This document shows, piece by piece, positions 25,234 to 34,192 of a DNA stretch of 64,000 nt; within the stretch, counting starts at the first letter, position 1, and every line of letters starts with the position of its first letter. The notes below the pieces were generated by a model. The model did not search any database and had not been told where the DNA came from. It saw only the letters and a program-made list of their open reading frames with translations. The stretch spans positions 62,001 to 126,000 of the forward strand of contig CAVYKK010000013.1 in assembly GCA_963769045.1 (NCBI GenBank), written 5' to 3'. This DNA is from Methanocella_A sp963769045. GTDB lineage: Archaea > Halobacteriota > Methanocellia > Methanocellales > Methanocellaceae. The position numbers were made by a program, and so were the translations under genes.

Positions 25234-26139
25234 TCACTCGTGTTTTCTTGCTTTATGAGCTAAAAGTGCGATGGCGATCGATGAAAATATCATGGCCAGG
25301 TCAGGAGAAGGTGCCGGCGTAGTCACTGGCGTCTGTGTCGGCATTGGTGATGGCGAAGAAGATGAAGACGGAGATGGCGACCGAGACACATTGGGAGGCC
25401 ATGTTGGAACTGGACGGGATTTAGCTATGTACTGCATGACAACCTCCGTTGCCACAGGACCCGAACCCACGTCCACCGTCTTGTTTTCTATCGATAAACG
25501 GCCCGTAAAGCCAAACTCTTCGACCCGGATATTATACTTACCCGGGGCCAGATGCTTGAACGAATATTTGCCTTCTGTCGCCTTCTGCGGATTATTGGTA
25601 AGTCGTACCAGCTGCCCGTCCCGCCAGAGAGATACGTTTGCATAATGTGATATTTCACTGTGAGAACGGTCCCAGACGACGACTGTAATGGACCCGTGGT
25701 ACGTGGCCTGCTCTTGTGTCAGGACAGCATCAAAATTGTTAATTGCGATTTTTATCTGGTAGGGAGCATGTATCGTGGAATTGCTGATATCGATGCCTGT
25801 GGAACCGGTATACCCATATTTTTCTGCCGTTATGGTATAATGGCCAGGGTAAAGCAGGGCGAACAGGAAAACCCCTTCATTGCTTTTACTATCATTGGTC
25901 GTTTGGGGATTTTGGCAGCCAGGGTATAATTTTTCATTGGGCTGCCATAGCTGGCCATCCTGCCGAAGGGTTACTGTGGCATCAGGAACCGGGTTCCCGT
26001 ACTCGTCCAGCACCTGCCCGGTGATAACGTCGAGCGGGACAGCCCCGGATACGATGGCTGACGACAAGCATACCCCTATGCAAAAAACGCTGATAGCAGT
26101 TGCCATCGTTACAAAACGATACAGGTTCAACCCGGACAC
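25234..26139 (-). CDS. Surface protein with carboxypeptidase regulatory-like repeats (paralogue 1)
   Basis: The 301-residue protein has a signal peptide (MATAISVFCIGVCLSSAIVS). Two carboxypeptidase-D regulatory-like beta-sandwich repeats follow: ITGQVLDEYGNPVPDATVTL with YPGHYTITAEKYGYTG, and YANVSLWRDGQLV with LAPGKYNIRVEEFGFTG. A Ser/Pro linker (SPSPSSSSSPSPMPTQTP) leads to a C-terminal helix and KARKHE anchor. It is the most divergent of three tandem paralogues. Such domains mediate carbohydrate or protein contact at the cell surface; no enzyme domain is attached. Spacing to the downstream membrane protein is five bases. Confidence 0.82.
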   Translation of the reverse strand: MSGLNLYRFVTMATAISVFCIGVCLSSAIVSGAVPLDVITGQVLDEYGNPVPDATVTLRQDGQLWQPNEKLYPGCQNPQTTNDSKSNEGVFLFALLYPGHYTITAEKYGYTGSTGIDISNSTIHAPYQIKIAINNFDAVLTQEQATYHGSITVVVWDRSHSEISHYANVSLWRDGQLVRLTNNPQKATEGKYSFKHLAPGKYNIRVEEFGFTGRLSIENKTVDVGSGPVATEVVMQYIAKSRPVPTWPPNVSRSPSPSSSSSPSPMPTQTPVTTPAPSPDLAMIFSSIAIALLAHKARKHE

Positions 26140-26249
26140 CAGAAGATGGTTTGAGGCAGAGTAGTATTAAGGCTTATGTCAGAATCGTTGAATGCTTATA
26201 AACTTGATATATCGTGATGAAAAAGTATAAAATCGAAAATATGTGTCGA

Positions 26250-27140
26250 CTAACCGACTTTTCTCAAACGTACGATAATTAATGCAGCCAGTCCAATCGA
26301 TACTAATGGCAGAGCGACGGGCAACAACTCGGGAGCGACCATACCAACCGCAAACGATCGAATATCCACGTATTCGATATGATCAGTGACATTAATCGTG
26401 ACACGGTCAGTATAATCTTCCCTGCTGGTTGCGATGACCTCATACTGTCCCGGCGCCAGGTGCTCGAACAGGAAACTGATCTCCCGGCCCTGATAGTACC
26501 GGGTAATGGTCCACTGGGGATTTTCCGGCAGCGCTACGAGTTCGCCGTCACGCCACAGGGATACGTTTCCTTCCATCCGGTACTCCTGGACGGTTCTCAG
26601 GGTTCCGGCAATACCCCCGGTATAGGAAAGCTGCTCCTGCGACGGGACCGGTATACGATAGCCCTGTAAAATGATATTTACAGTGCTTGTGACATTGATA
26701 GTGGCATTATCTATTATTACAGTGGCCGAACCGTGGAAGCCATCCTTATCAGCCGTAATAGAGTAATTTCCCTGCTCGACCGGGCTGAACGAATATGATC
26801 CCGGGTTATTACCGTATATGCCCGAAGTGCATGGATTGACACTGCTGGCATAATAAGCCAGTTTCGGATTATGCTGCCACTGCTTGCCGTCCAGCCACAG
26901 GGTCACGACGGCACTGGAAACGGCTTTGCCATCCTCGTCCAGCACCGTGCCGCCGATCGCCCCGCCCGAATAGTCCGGCGTTTGCAGATACCAGGGGACA
27001 ATCGTCGGCGTGGCTGCCGGTTCTGAAGATTGTGCCATCGCCAGGGCCACGGCAAGACAGGATGCAACACAGAAAACACTGATTATTAACGCTATTCCCG
27101 CCAGTCTGAATACCATCAGCGTTCTCATGTATACAAGCAT
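26250..27140 (-). CDS. Surface protein with carboxypeptidase regulatory-like repeats (paralogue 2)
   Basis: The 296-residue paralogue has signal IALIISVFCVASCLAVALAM. Repeat 1 is IGGTVLDEDGKAVSSAVVTL plus VEQGNYSITADKDGFHGS, and repeat 2 is VSLWRDGELVALPENPQWT plus LAPGQYEVIATSRE. It ends with helix LPLVSIGLAALIIVRLRK. Unlike its neighbours it has no long Ser/Pro/Thr linker before the anchor. The shared phrases (LWxDGKxWQHN, LSYTGGIAG, NPQ) show origin by tandem duplication. ATG 27140 and ATG 27122 (MRTLMVFR) are possible starts. It lies 14 bases after paralogue 3. Confidence 0.82.
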   Translation of the reverse strand: MLVYMRTLMVFRLAGIALIISVFCVASCLAVALAMAQSSEPAATPTIVPWYLQTPDYSGGAIGGTVLDEDGKAVSSAVVTLWLDGKQWQHNPKLAYYASSVNPCTSGIYGNNPGSYSFSPVEQGNYSITADKDGFHGSATVIIDNATINVTSTVNIILQGYRIPVPSQEQLSYTGGIAGTLRTVQEYRMEGNVSLWRDGELVALPENPQWTITRYYQGREISFLFEHLAPGQYEVIATSREDYTDRVTINVTDHIEYVDIRSFAVGMVAPELLPVALPLVSIGLAALIIVRLRKVG

Positions 27141-27154
27141 TATTCAAGGTAATG

Positions 27155-28153
27155 TTAAGGCTTGTGTCGGAATCGTTGAATATGGATAAGCGCCGCGGTA
27201 AAGCCGATTGTTAGCAGGATCACAGCGGTACCAGGGAAAGGCGTGCGCGCCGTGGCCGAAGCATCCGGGCTCCCTGTTGACGTAGTATTGGGTGCCGGAG
27301 TGGTCGTAATCGAGTTTAAAATGCGCGCCAGGACGATGTGTATGATTTCGATCCTGTCGCTTACATTGATCGTGACATTTTCCGTTTCCCTGAACGGCGA
27401 GTAATATTCGGCAATAATCAGATACTGACCCGGCGCCAGGTGCCCGAACAGAAAATCGATCTGGCTGCCATTGAAGTCCCGGCTGTACGACGACTGGGGG
27501 TTGCCCGGCATTTCAACGAGCCGGCCGTTTTGCCAGAGAGACATATTGACACCGATGACCCCGTACCCCCGGTAGGTCTTCAGTGACCCGGCAATGCCCC
27601 CCGTAAACGACTGCTGTTCCTGAGACAGGACCGGCACGCGGTAGCCGCTTAGCGTGATGTTTACCGATCGCGTATCAACGTCCAGGCCGCTGTCAAAACC
27701 GCCGTGCGTGGGGGTATTAGCGACATTTACGCTGGCCGTTCCGGTGTACCCGTTTTTTTCTGCGGCCAGGACGTATTCGCCCGGAGCGGCCAGGCCGAAT
27801 AAATAGAAGCCTTCGTTGCTGCCATAAATGCCCGAGGCCCGGGGATTGACGTCGCCGCCCTGGTAGGTCAGCTTCGTATTATGCTGCCAGGGCTTACCAT
27901 CCTGCCACAGGGTCACAATGGCAGCGGAAACCGGATGGCCATCCTCGTCAAACACATAACCGGTGATTATGCCACCATAATATACGGGAAGCCGGGGAAT
28001 CGCGGCCGGATCGATCGTGGGGATAACGGTCGGTGTCTGAGATTGCACAGGTACAGATATCAGGGCTAAATATGACCCGGCGCAGATAACGCTGATAAGA
28101 ACAACCAGCCCAATCGATCGGTATCTCAGCCACACAGCCATCATTATAATCAT
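27155..28153 (-). CDS. Surface protein with carboxypeptidase regulatory-like repeats (paralogue 3)
   Basis: The 332-residue paralogue has signal IGLVVLISVICAGSYLALIS. Repeat 1 is ITGYVFDEDGHPVSAAIVTL plus GEYVLAAEKNGYTGTASV, and repeat 2 is VNMSLWQNGRLVEMPGNPQ plus LAPGQYLIIAEYYSPF. A Thr/Pro linker (TTPAPNTTSTGSP) and a C-terminal helix with basic tail follow. It is upstream-most of the three on the minus strand and probably carries the operon promoter. The repeat pattern mirrors paralogue 2 closely (QSFTGGIAGSLKT versus LSYTGGIAGTLRT). Function at the cell surface is inferred from domain type. Confidence 0.82.
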   Translation of the reverse strand: MIIMMAVWLRYRSIGLVVLISVICAGSYLALISVPVQSQTPTVIPTIDPAAIPRLPVYYGGIITGYVFDEDGHPVSAAIVTLWQDGKPWQHNTKLTYQGGDVNPRASGIYGSNEGFYLFGLAAPGEYVLAAEKNGYTGTASVNVANTPTHGGFDSGLDVDTRSVNITLSGYRVPVLSQEQQSFTGGIAGSLKTYRGYGVIGVNMSLWQNGRLVEMPGNPQSSYSRDFNGSQIDFLFGHLAPGQYLIIAEYYSPFRETENVTINVSDRIEIIHIVLARILNSITTTPAPNTTSTGSPDASATARTPFPGTAVILLTIGFTAALIHIQRFRHKP

Positions 28154-28876
28154 TAGTTAAGGCTGCTATAAGGCTTATGTCATAATCATTGAAGCTATCA
28201 ATTTCAAATGTGTCCAGCCGCCCCTGGCTTTTTATGCATTTCATCAAACTGCGGCACAATGCGGGCCAACGCTCCCTGAACATAGTTCAGGGAGTCATCG
28301 CGCAGGACAAACATGGTACCCTCTACCTCAGGTGTTTTTACCGTCAGTAATACGTCCTGCTTGCCATTTTACTATTAGCCCTTATAACACATGCAGTTTC
28401 TACTATTATATGAAATAAAAATATGTAAAGTATTGTATTAAAATTAATTTATCACTTGTAAATAATAATCACAAAAATTTAAATTACTAATTATGTAATA
28501 GATATTATTATGATTTGTTACCTCTAGTAAATTATCTATAACTTATTATCTATAACATACCGGCGAACATCAATGTTTTATGCAAAATTTCTTAAAAAGC
28601 AGGTGTAATATAGTTCGAGAATCTGGCATGCTTGTCCTTTCGTATGTTGATTATCCGGCTGCTAACCATTTTTAGGCATTCGCAGAAGGCAGAACTGACA
28701 CCAGTATATAGCCAGAGCTGGCAGGAGTAATAACGAACATTGCCAGTGACATGGAACGATTGATTATTGAGATGAAACCGTTTGTAAAAAAAATGACCCC
28801 TATTTACTCGTATTAGATTTTGGTTAGCCAACAGTATATTAAACAATAGTATAACAACATAATATCAGGTGTAGTT
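28154..28876. other. AT-rich intergenic region with a perfect hairpin
   Basis: About 720 bases without a convincing gene. CTCCCTGAAC-ATA-GTTCAGGGAG at 28272-28294 is a perfect 10-bp stem with a 3-base loop. From about 28380 to 28570 the sequence is extremely AT-rich, unlike the neighbours. An 84-codon minus-strand frame at 28592-28846 lacks a ribosome binding site and recognisable features. This looks like a decayed or recently inserted stretch, and the IS element 0.8 kb away supports local turnover. Confidence 0.55.
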
Positions 28877-29485
28877 TTGGCAGGCCAGAAGTGTGGTGTA
28901 ATGATCATGATCGTAGTCACCCTGGCCTTTTGTCTGGGTTCAGTCATTTACACCACAGGGTATTATCCCGGCGGCTACTCGTGGCCGGGTTTGGGCTCGA
29001 GGCAAAACCCCCTCCCGGTTAACGTCACGATCACATACAGTCCGTCGAGCACCACGTTCGGACTCATCAATGCGTACCACCCCACGAGCTTTGATGGCTA
29101 CACGATGAAGGTCACACTCCTGGAGGTCATCAAGGGCGACGAGGCGGACAAGAAATTGGCAGAGCAGGGCAGGAACCCGGATTACTGGGGCTATGATGGT
29201 CTCATGGCTAAGTTCCGTGTCGAGATCCTGGAAGACCGCATCAAAAGTAAAGTGATGGCCATGGGCCCGTCTGATTTCAAAGTCACAGACAATGCCGGAA
29301 TAATCTACTCCCCGGACTATATTTTTTATAAGCCGGGTTTTAGTGCCGATAACCTGGATGCAGGCGACATCGTAGAAGGGTGGGTCGTGATCAAGTACTA
29401 TAATGATCAACCTCCGGCCCTGATCGTATTCGATCACTCCAGCACGGATAGCGTCGGGCTGTGGTTCAAGACTGCGGAGCGATAA
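28877..29485 (+). CDS. Secreted protein, DUF4352-like beta-sandwich
   Basis: The 202-residue protein has an N-terminal signal/anchor (VMIMIVVTLAFCLGSVIYTT). The extracellular domain shows the DUF4352/telomeric-repeat-binding-like immunoglobulin pattern: YTMKVTLLEVIKGDEADK, MAKFRVEILEDR, DFKVTDNAGIIYSPDYIF and DAGDIVEGWVVIKYYND. The family is secreted and of unknown role. The start is TTG 28877, five bases after AGGTG; ATG 28901 (MIMIVVT) is an alternative that keeps the signal. A GC-rich hairpin cluster with repeated CGGGCTCCGCC follows the gene (29530-29610) and probably ends transcription. Confidence 0.68.
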   Translation: MAGQKCGVMIMIVVTLAFCLGSVIYTTGYYPGGYSWPGLGSRQNPLPVNVTITYSPSSTTFGLINAYHPTSFDGYTMKVTLLEVIKGDEADKKLAEQGRNPDYWGYDGLMAKFRVEILEDRIKSKVMAMGPSDFKVTDNAGIIYSPDYIFYKPGFSADNLDAGDIVEGWVVIKYYNDQPPALIVFDHSSTDSVGLWFKTAER

Positions 29486-29700
29486 AAACGGGCCGGACGA
29501 GCCCTGGCAGGAGACCGGCACGAAAAGCCATCCCGCGCTGAACAGCGCCCGATAAGCGCCCGGCGGGCTCCGCCCCGTCGGACAAACGCGCCGGGCTCCG
29601 CCGTTTATTTTTTACTGTACTGGCATTGCTTGTTCGCTGCTAAACCTATCCAGGTTCAACGGTTTACAAACCCTTTACGCTTTAAAAATCAAAGTAACGT

Positions 29701-30400
29701 GCGGCCCCACCCCGGGTTAAAACCCGGGGTATGCAAGGGGGCCGCACTTTTAGGAACACTATGGCGAGGCGTTATCTGAGAAAGTGTCGTAGACTTGTCT
29801 GATCCGGTCCCTCCGCAATAACTGGTTTGTGTTGTGACTCGTTAATGTAATGCTTGATCGTGTCGGCAGTCACATTGCCAACACTCCGGTAGAATTTGCC
29901 AGCGGTCCATAAGTTGCCTTTCCACAACCGTTTCCGCAGTTCCGGGTGCAAACGGAACAATAGCACAGCAGACTCGCCTTTCAACTGCTTGATCACGCCA
30001 GAGAGCGTGTCCGTCGGGTGGAACTCTATGAACAGGTGCACATGGTCATCAGCTACGTGTATGCTGATCACCCGGTAGCCTTTCCTATCACAAACACCAC
30101 GGATCACCTGTTCACAATCCCGTTTCATTACCGGCCCGTAGAAAATCTTATGTCTGTACTTGGGCACAAGGACAATGTGGTAAGTTATTTGTCCATAGCC
30201 ATGGCTATAACTATTCAATTCCATTTTGATACATCCTGGCCGTTGGCAACCTTTACCCAAAGACCAACGGCCAGGCAACTATTACGCGTTACTCTTTTAA
30301 AAGGAACACGTCGAGCCGTTTCTAAAAAAGCGAAGAAAAACCAACGAGGGTTCGCTTCATCCCTGGCCTAAAGGCCAGGGTATTCGCGACCCTCCATACT
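29701..30400. mobile_element. IS200/IS605-family element with tnpA only
   Basis: The element contains one Y1 transposase gene bounded by subterminal hairpins. At the left is CCCCGGGTT-AA-AACCCGGGG (29710-29729), itself enclosed by GCGGCCCC/GGGGCCGC (29701-29708 and 29737-29744). At the right is CCCTGGCCT-AA-AGGCCAGGG (30361-30380). Hairpin ends without terminal inverted repeats or target duplication are characteristic of single-strand Y1 transposition. No tnpB lies in or beside it. Exact tips are uncertain by tens of bases. Confidence 0.75.
29772..30224 (-). CDS. tnpA: IS200-type Y1 HUH transposase
   Basis: The 150-residue transposase begins MELNSYSHGYGQITYHIVLV and has VPKYRHKIFYG, the HUH metal site in ADDHVHLFIEF, and the catalytic tyrosine in WTAGKFYRSVGNVTADTIKHYIN. 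Length and motif order match intact TnpA proteins, so the element may be active. The frame runs 18 codons further upstream, but MELNS is the conserved start. The enzyme nicks and rejoins single-stranded element ends as a dimer. Confidence 0.9.
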   Translation of the reverse strand: MELNSYSHGYGQITYHIVLVPKYRHKIFYGPVMKRDCEQVIRGVCDRKGYRVISIHVADDHVHLFIEFHPTDTLSGVIKQLKGESAVLLFRLHPELRKRLWKGNLWTAGKFYRSVGNVTADTIKHYINESQHKPVIAEGPDQTSLRHFLR

Positions 30401-30596
30401 CCCAATGTAATAAACGTGCTTCGCAGGCTAATCAGGAAAAATTTCCCCATCCCAACCAACTAAAACCACAGATGGCAAAGTACCAGCCAACAACAGTAAA
30501 TACAATGATTATGACATAATATTTTTATAGCACCTGTAAAAATACCTTGTAGTATTCTTACGATTGGATATAAGAATAAGTAGGTGAAGGATTCAT

Positions 30597-31023
30597 ATGG
30601 CGAAGGAAAACCCGTTGAAAACGGGCAAGATGAACCTTTTAGGCATCATCGTTACCGGTTTTGTTATCGGTCTCTTACTGATTGCAGCCGCATACGTTTT
30701 CGTTGGCGGGATCGCGGGAACAACTATCCTGACCTAGCCTGAACATTGAGATCGGCCGGGTCGACGACGCGCACATCTATGTCGAGACCCCCGTTGGAAA
30801 GCAGGCCAGCAAGCTCCTCGACAGCGCGGCCCCGGGCTGGGGCTGCTTCAACGTTACGGCCAACGGCAGTGAAGTATCCAACTACGTGGATGCCAGCGGC
30901 AGTATCTGCAGCTCTAAGGCCGGGTCGCGCCAGTACTTCGCGGTGCCGTGCAACAGCAGCGTCGTGGTCGTCGGCAACCTTAAGGATAACACATCCCGGG
31001 TCGTCTGGAATGGCATAATCTAA
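30597..31023 (+). pseudogene. Frameshifted pilin-like secreted protein
   Basis: ATG 30597, behind TAGGTGAAGG, opens a 46-residue peptide with one strong hydrophobic helix (NLLGIIVTGFVIGLLLIAAA then YVFVGGIAG), then stops at TAG 30735. In the next frame the sequence continues without stop to 31021, reading LNIEIGRVDDAHIYVETPVG and SAAPGWGCFNVTANGSEVSN, ending RVVWNGII. Deleting T30735 joins them as ...TILTSLNIEIG, and the span of 427 bases is 3n+1. The layout (short basic N-terminus, helix, beta-rich domain) recalls archaeal type IV pilin-like proteins. It is either a real null allele or a sequence error. Confidence 0.7.
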
Positions 31024-31040
31024 GCTGGCCGATACGGCGT

Positions 31041-31075
31041 TAAAAAAACGAAAGATCAGGACTTCGTCCTGATCT
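31041..31075 (-). terminator. Terminator overlapping the aminotransferase stop
   Basis: AGATCAGGAC-TTC-GTCCTGATCT (31053-31075) is a perfect 10-bp stem that contains the stop codon of the minus-strand aminotransferase. On that strand it is followed by seven T residues. Confidence 0.65.
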
Positions 31076-32246
31076 TCAGCGCCGCCTGCTCTTTCTGGAT
31101 TTCCTGCAACAGCGAGTCAATCCGGGCCAGCGCCTCTTTTAACTGCTCCATCGACGTCGCATAGGAACACCTCAAGTGCCCGACGCCCGACTCCCCGAAC
31201 ACGCTGCCCGGCACGGCGATCACGTGCTTCTCGTACAGCAGCCGCTCCGAGAACTGCTCGTCCGTCAGCCCGGTGGACTTCACCGACGGGAACGCGTAGA
31301 ACGCGCCCTTTGGCTCGAAGCACTTCAGGCCCAGGTCGTTGAACCCTTTGACGATGACACGTCGGCGGCGGTTGTACTCGCCGATCATCTCCTGCATGTC
31401 GGCCTGGCCGTTCTTGAGCGCCTCGATGGCGGCCATCTGGGCGGTGATAGGCGCACACAGCATGGTGTACTGGTGCACTTTCATCATGGCCTCGATCACG
31501 TCGGCGTTGCCGCAGGCGTAGCCGAGCCTCCAGCCGGTCATCGCGAACGCCTTGGAGAAGCCGTTCAGCGCGATGGTGTTGTCCCGCATGCCGTTGAACG
31601 AGGCGATGGAGGCATGTTTGCCCTCGTAGGTCATCTTCTCGTAGACCTCGTCCGAGATGATCATCAGGTCCCGCTCGACCGCGAGGTCGGCGATCTCTTC
31701 GAGGTCTTTGCGCGGCATGATGGCCCCGGTCGGGTTGTTGGGGTAGTTCATGATGATGGCCGTGGTCCGGTCGGTGATCTTCGCCTCGAGTTCCTCCCGG
31801 GTGACCTTGAAGTCGTTGTCCACCGAGGTCGAGACCGATACTGGCACACCGCCAGCCATGATCACGCAGGGCCGGTACGACACGTAGCTGGGCTCGACCA
31901 CGAGCACTTCATCGCCCGGGTCGACGATAGCCCGGATGGCGAGGTCGATGGCCTCACTGACGCCCGTCGTGACCAGCGTCTCGTTCTTCGGACTGTAGTC
32001 GACGCCAGTGGCGTCGTACATATACTTCGATATCAGCTCCCGCAACTCCAGCAGGCCCCAGTTGGACGTATAGGTAGTATAGCCCCGCTCGAGAGCGTAG
32101 ATAGACGCCTCTCGGACGCGCCAGGGCGTCACAAAATCAGGCTCCCCGACGCCCAGCGAAATGACGTCCGGGATGCTGGACGCAAGGTCGAAGAACTTGC
32201 GGATGCCCGAGGGCGGCAGCCCTTTGACCTTATTCGCGATCTTCAT
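31056..32246 (-). CDS. Class I/II pyridoxal-phosphate aminotransferase
   Basis: The 396-residue enzyme has the aspartate-aminotransferase fold: VISLGVGEPDFVTPWRVREA, LVTTGVSEAIDLAIRA, NYPNNPTGAIM, ISDEVYEKMTYEG, the PLP-binding lysine in LNGFSKAFAMTGWRLGY, and the carboxylate-binding arginine in LRCSYATS. The branch (start KGLPPSGIRKFFDLAS) is the archaeal aspartate/aromatic aminotransferase group. It is translationally coupled to the Lrp-type regulator, whose stop overlaps its start by four bases (ATGA). Co-transcription suggests that the regulator responds to an amino acid or keto-acid product. Confidence 0.92.
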   Translation of the reverse strand: MKIANKVKGLPPSGIRKFFDLASSIPDVISLGVGEPDFVTPWRVREASIYALERGYTTYTSNWGLLELRELISKYMYDATGVDYSPKNETLVTTGVSEAIDLAIRAIVDPGDEVLVVEPSYVSYRPCVIMAGGVPVSVSTSVDNDFKVTREELEAKITDRTTAIIMNYPNNPTGAIMPRKDLEEIADLAVERDLMIISDEVYEKMTYEGKHASIASFNGMRDNTIALNGFSKAFAMTGWRLGYACGNADVIEAMMKVHQYTMLCAPITAQMAAIEALKNGQADMQEMIGEYNRRRRVIVKGFNDLGLKCFEPKGAFYAFPSVKSTGLTDEQFSERLLYEKHVIAVPGSVFGESGVGHLRCSYATSMEQLKEALARIDSLLQEIQKEQAALKIRTKS

Positions 32247-32722
32247 GGATGCACGACCAGCCGGGTGTCCTCTTCCTTGTCGAACATGATCTCGCCTTCA
32301 GTCTTGTAGGCGCGGAGCATGAAATGAGTGGCCGTGTGCTGCACCTGGCTCAGCGGGGCGATCTTTTCGGCCACGAAGAAAGCGACTTCCTTCATGGTCT
32401 TGCCCTTGATGACGAGGTGCAGGTCGTGGTCGCCCGACACCAGCATGCAGCTGACGACCTCCGGGAACCTGGAGATGCGCTCGGCTATGGAGTCGTAGCC
32501 CACGCCGCGGTCCAGCGACACGGAGATCTCGATGATGGCGTAGACGGCCTCGTCGCCGAACTTTTCCCAGTCGACGATGGCCTTGTACCTCTTGATGACG
32601 CCGCGAGCTTCCATGGCTGCGACGAAGTTGGCGACTTCCGCCTCGTCCAGGCCTGTCTGCTCAGCGATCTCTTTCGGCGTCAAACGCGCGTCTTTCTCCA
32701 GTAGCTCAAGTACTTCTCTCAT
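32243..32722 (-). CDS. Lrp/AsnC-family transcription regulator
   Basis: The 159-residue protein starts MREVLELLEKDARLTPKEIA, with an AsnC-type helix-turn-helix (residues 8-48, EIAEQTGLDEAEVANFVAAM). A RAM ligand-binding domain follows (VYAIIEISVSLDRGVGYDSI, VVSCMLVSGDHDLHLVIKG). Such regulators bind amino acids and assemble as octamers. The frame extends 13 codons upstream, but ATG 32722 matches the family start. It is the first gene of the pair with the aminotransferase, with a four-base overlap. A long repeat region begins about 100 bases upstream. Confidence 0.9.
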   Translation of the reverse strand: MREVLELLEKDARLTPKEIAEQTGLDEAEVANFVAAMEARGVIKRYKAIVDWEKFGDEAVYAIIEISVSLDRGVGYDSIAERISRFPEVVSCMLVSGDHDLHLVIKGKTMKEVAFFVAEKIAPLSQVQHTATHFMLRAYKTEGEIMFDKEEDTRLVVHP

Positions 32723-32824
32723 AACGATCCCGTTAAACGGTGTAGTTTTCGGATAGTACAATTAAAGCTGCATCTTCATATTTCTTGCGATATTAATCGA
32801 AAGGCCATTCAGCAGAAAGTATCA

Positions 32825-33750
32825 ATATCAATCGCTGTGCGACGCCAGTATTGCTTCTTGCGTAAGCGTCAAAGCCAATAGCCTATACCACCATATTAAT
32901 CGCGGTGCGACGCCCGTGCTTGCTTCTTGTTGAAAAGGAATAATGACAACTTGAAAAATCATACCGGCCGATATCTAATACTTCCATTTCTAATCGCGGT
33001 GCGACGCCCGTGCTTGCTTCGCCGCACGTGCTACTCCGGGTTTTTCCGGTGTTCCGGTGTCGGGCGACGGGCTCGCACCTTCGTCGGCCCAACGCGCCTT
33101 CGGCGGCGTTGAGCCTCCTTTGCAAGCCCTGAAAAACGCGCCCTTTGGGCAGCGTTTTTCACACCCGACACCTCCACACCCCTCGCACAGCTGATGCGTG
33201 CGAAGGGGCAAGCCGAAAAAACCCTCCGCCTTCCGCGGAGAAGCATACACTGCCCTTACCAACAGCAGTACAGGCAACGACCCGACACTAGTCTTGTACG
33301 CTTAGCCTTTGCTTCTCCGCGGTCGGCGGAGGGTTTTTCTGGCCGAAGGCCCCTCGCACGCGAAGCTGTGCGAGGGGTGCGGAGGCGGCCGGGCAATGAA
33401 CGCTGCCGACAGGCGCGTTGCTTAGCGCTTGCGAAGGGACTCGACCTGGCGCAGCCGAGCGAAGCGAGGCGCCGCCGGGTCGTGTCTCCGGGGGTGCGAG
33501 CGCGGCCCGGACGGCGCAGCACCGGAAAAACCCGGAGTAGCACATGCGACGAAGTAAGCATGGGCGTCGCACCGCGATCATTTAATGATGATATAGGAAT
33601 TGACGTTCATTGAGTATATGTTATTGCACGAACGCATGGGCGTCGCACCGCGATGATTTGAAGCTGACACAGGAGTTGACGTTCGCTGAATATATGCTAT
33701 TGCAAGCACGCGGCCCGGACGGCGGAGCACCTGAATGGAAAATTCAGGAC
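32825..33750. repeat. 600-bp palindrome flanked by outward-facing satellite repeats
   Basis: The core (about 32990-33585) is one long imperfect inverted repeat. The left arm starts AATCGCGGTGCGACGCCCG, and the right arm ends CGGGCGTCGCACCGCGAT with a few changes. Both arms contain CACCGGAAAAACCCGGAGTA or its complement, and the centre carries CTTCTCCGCGG-type complements near 33230 and 33310. The roughly 25-base end motif is repeated outside the core: twice on the left (about 32830 and 32895) and once more on the right (about 33637). The two right-hand units (33553-33630 and 33631-33707) are direct repeats of about 77 bases. No intact gene is present; open frames follow the GC-rich arms only. 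Confidence 0.7.
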
Positions 33751-33840
33751 AAAACTGACAGGAAATCTATCCAAAATAAAGAATTATGGAAAGTCGTTTT
33801 TAGTACCAATCAACGATATGGCAATGATATGGAATGAACT

Positions 33841-34053
33841 TTACAGGTTCAGCCTCTCGACGGCTAATTTTATGTCGTCGGCCTTGATGGTCTTTCGGCC
33901 CGCATGCGCGCACAGCTTGCTTGCCTCGCGGCCTACCTTGAGAACGTAGTCTTCAGTATACTTCACCATTTCATCGACGGCTTCCGCGGAGATCCTCTCG
34001 CCGCCAGCCTCGCTTAAGAGTCTTGAGATGGGTGCTTTAGATATCTCGGTCAT
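33841..34053 (-). CDS. Archaeal histone
   Basis: The 70-residue protein is a single histone fold: PISRLLSEAGGERISAEAVD, then EMVKYTEDYVLKVGREASKL, then CAHAGRKTIKADDIKLAVER. It matches HMf-type euryarchaeal histones in length and in the RKTIKADDIKLA loop-helix 3 region. It forms dimers and larger assemblies that wrap DNA. Upstream are GAGGTAAT as ribosome binding site, a TATA-like ttttataatg at 34101-34110 on the minus strand, and a 6-bp stem AGGTGT/ACACCT (34076-34093) in the leader. It is transcribed alone. Confidence 0.95.
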   Translation of the reverse strand: MTEISKAPISRLLSEAGGERISAEAVDEMVKYTEDYVLKVGREASKLCAHAGRKTIKADDIKLAVERLNL

Positions 34054-34192
34054 ATAAATTACCTCATTATCGTTTAGGTGTAGTAAGACACCTATACATT
34101 ATAAAATTTTCTAATCTCAACGGAAATGGGCTAAAAATACGATCTACGGTCGATATTGTCTTAATTATTTAAAAAAGCATGTAATTGAAAGG

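Noticed and set aside
28592..28846. 84-codon minus-strand frame in the AT-rich region
   Set aside because: No ribosome binding site and no domain pattern; chance open frame is as likely.
29530..29610. GC-rich CGGGCTCCGCC repeats as a tRNA or structured RNA gene
   Set aside because: No acceptor stem, T-loop or anticodon arm can be formed. It reads as terminator-like hairpins.
32830..33660. CRISPR-like series of 25-30 base repeats with spacers
   Set aside because: Only five copies, in two orientations around a palindrome, with spacers from about 36 to over 500 bases and one very degenerate repeat. No cas gene is nearby.
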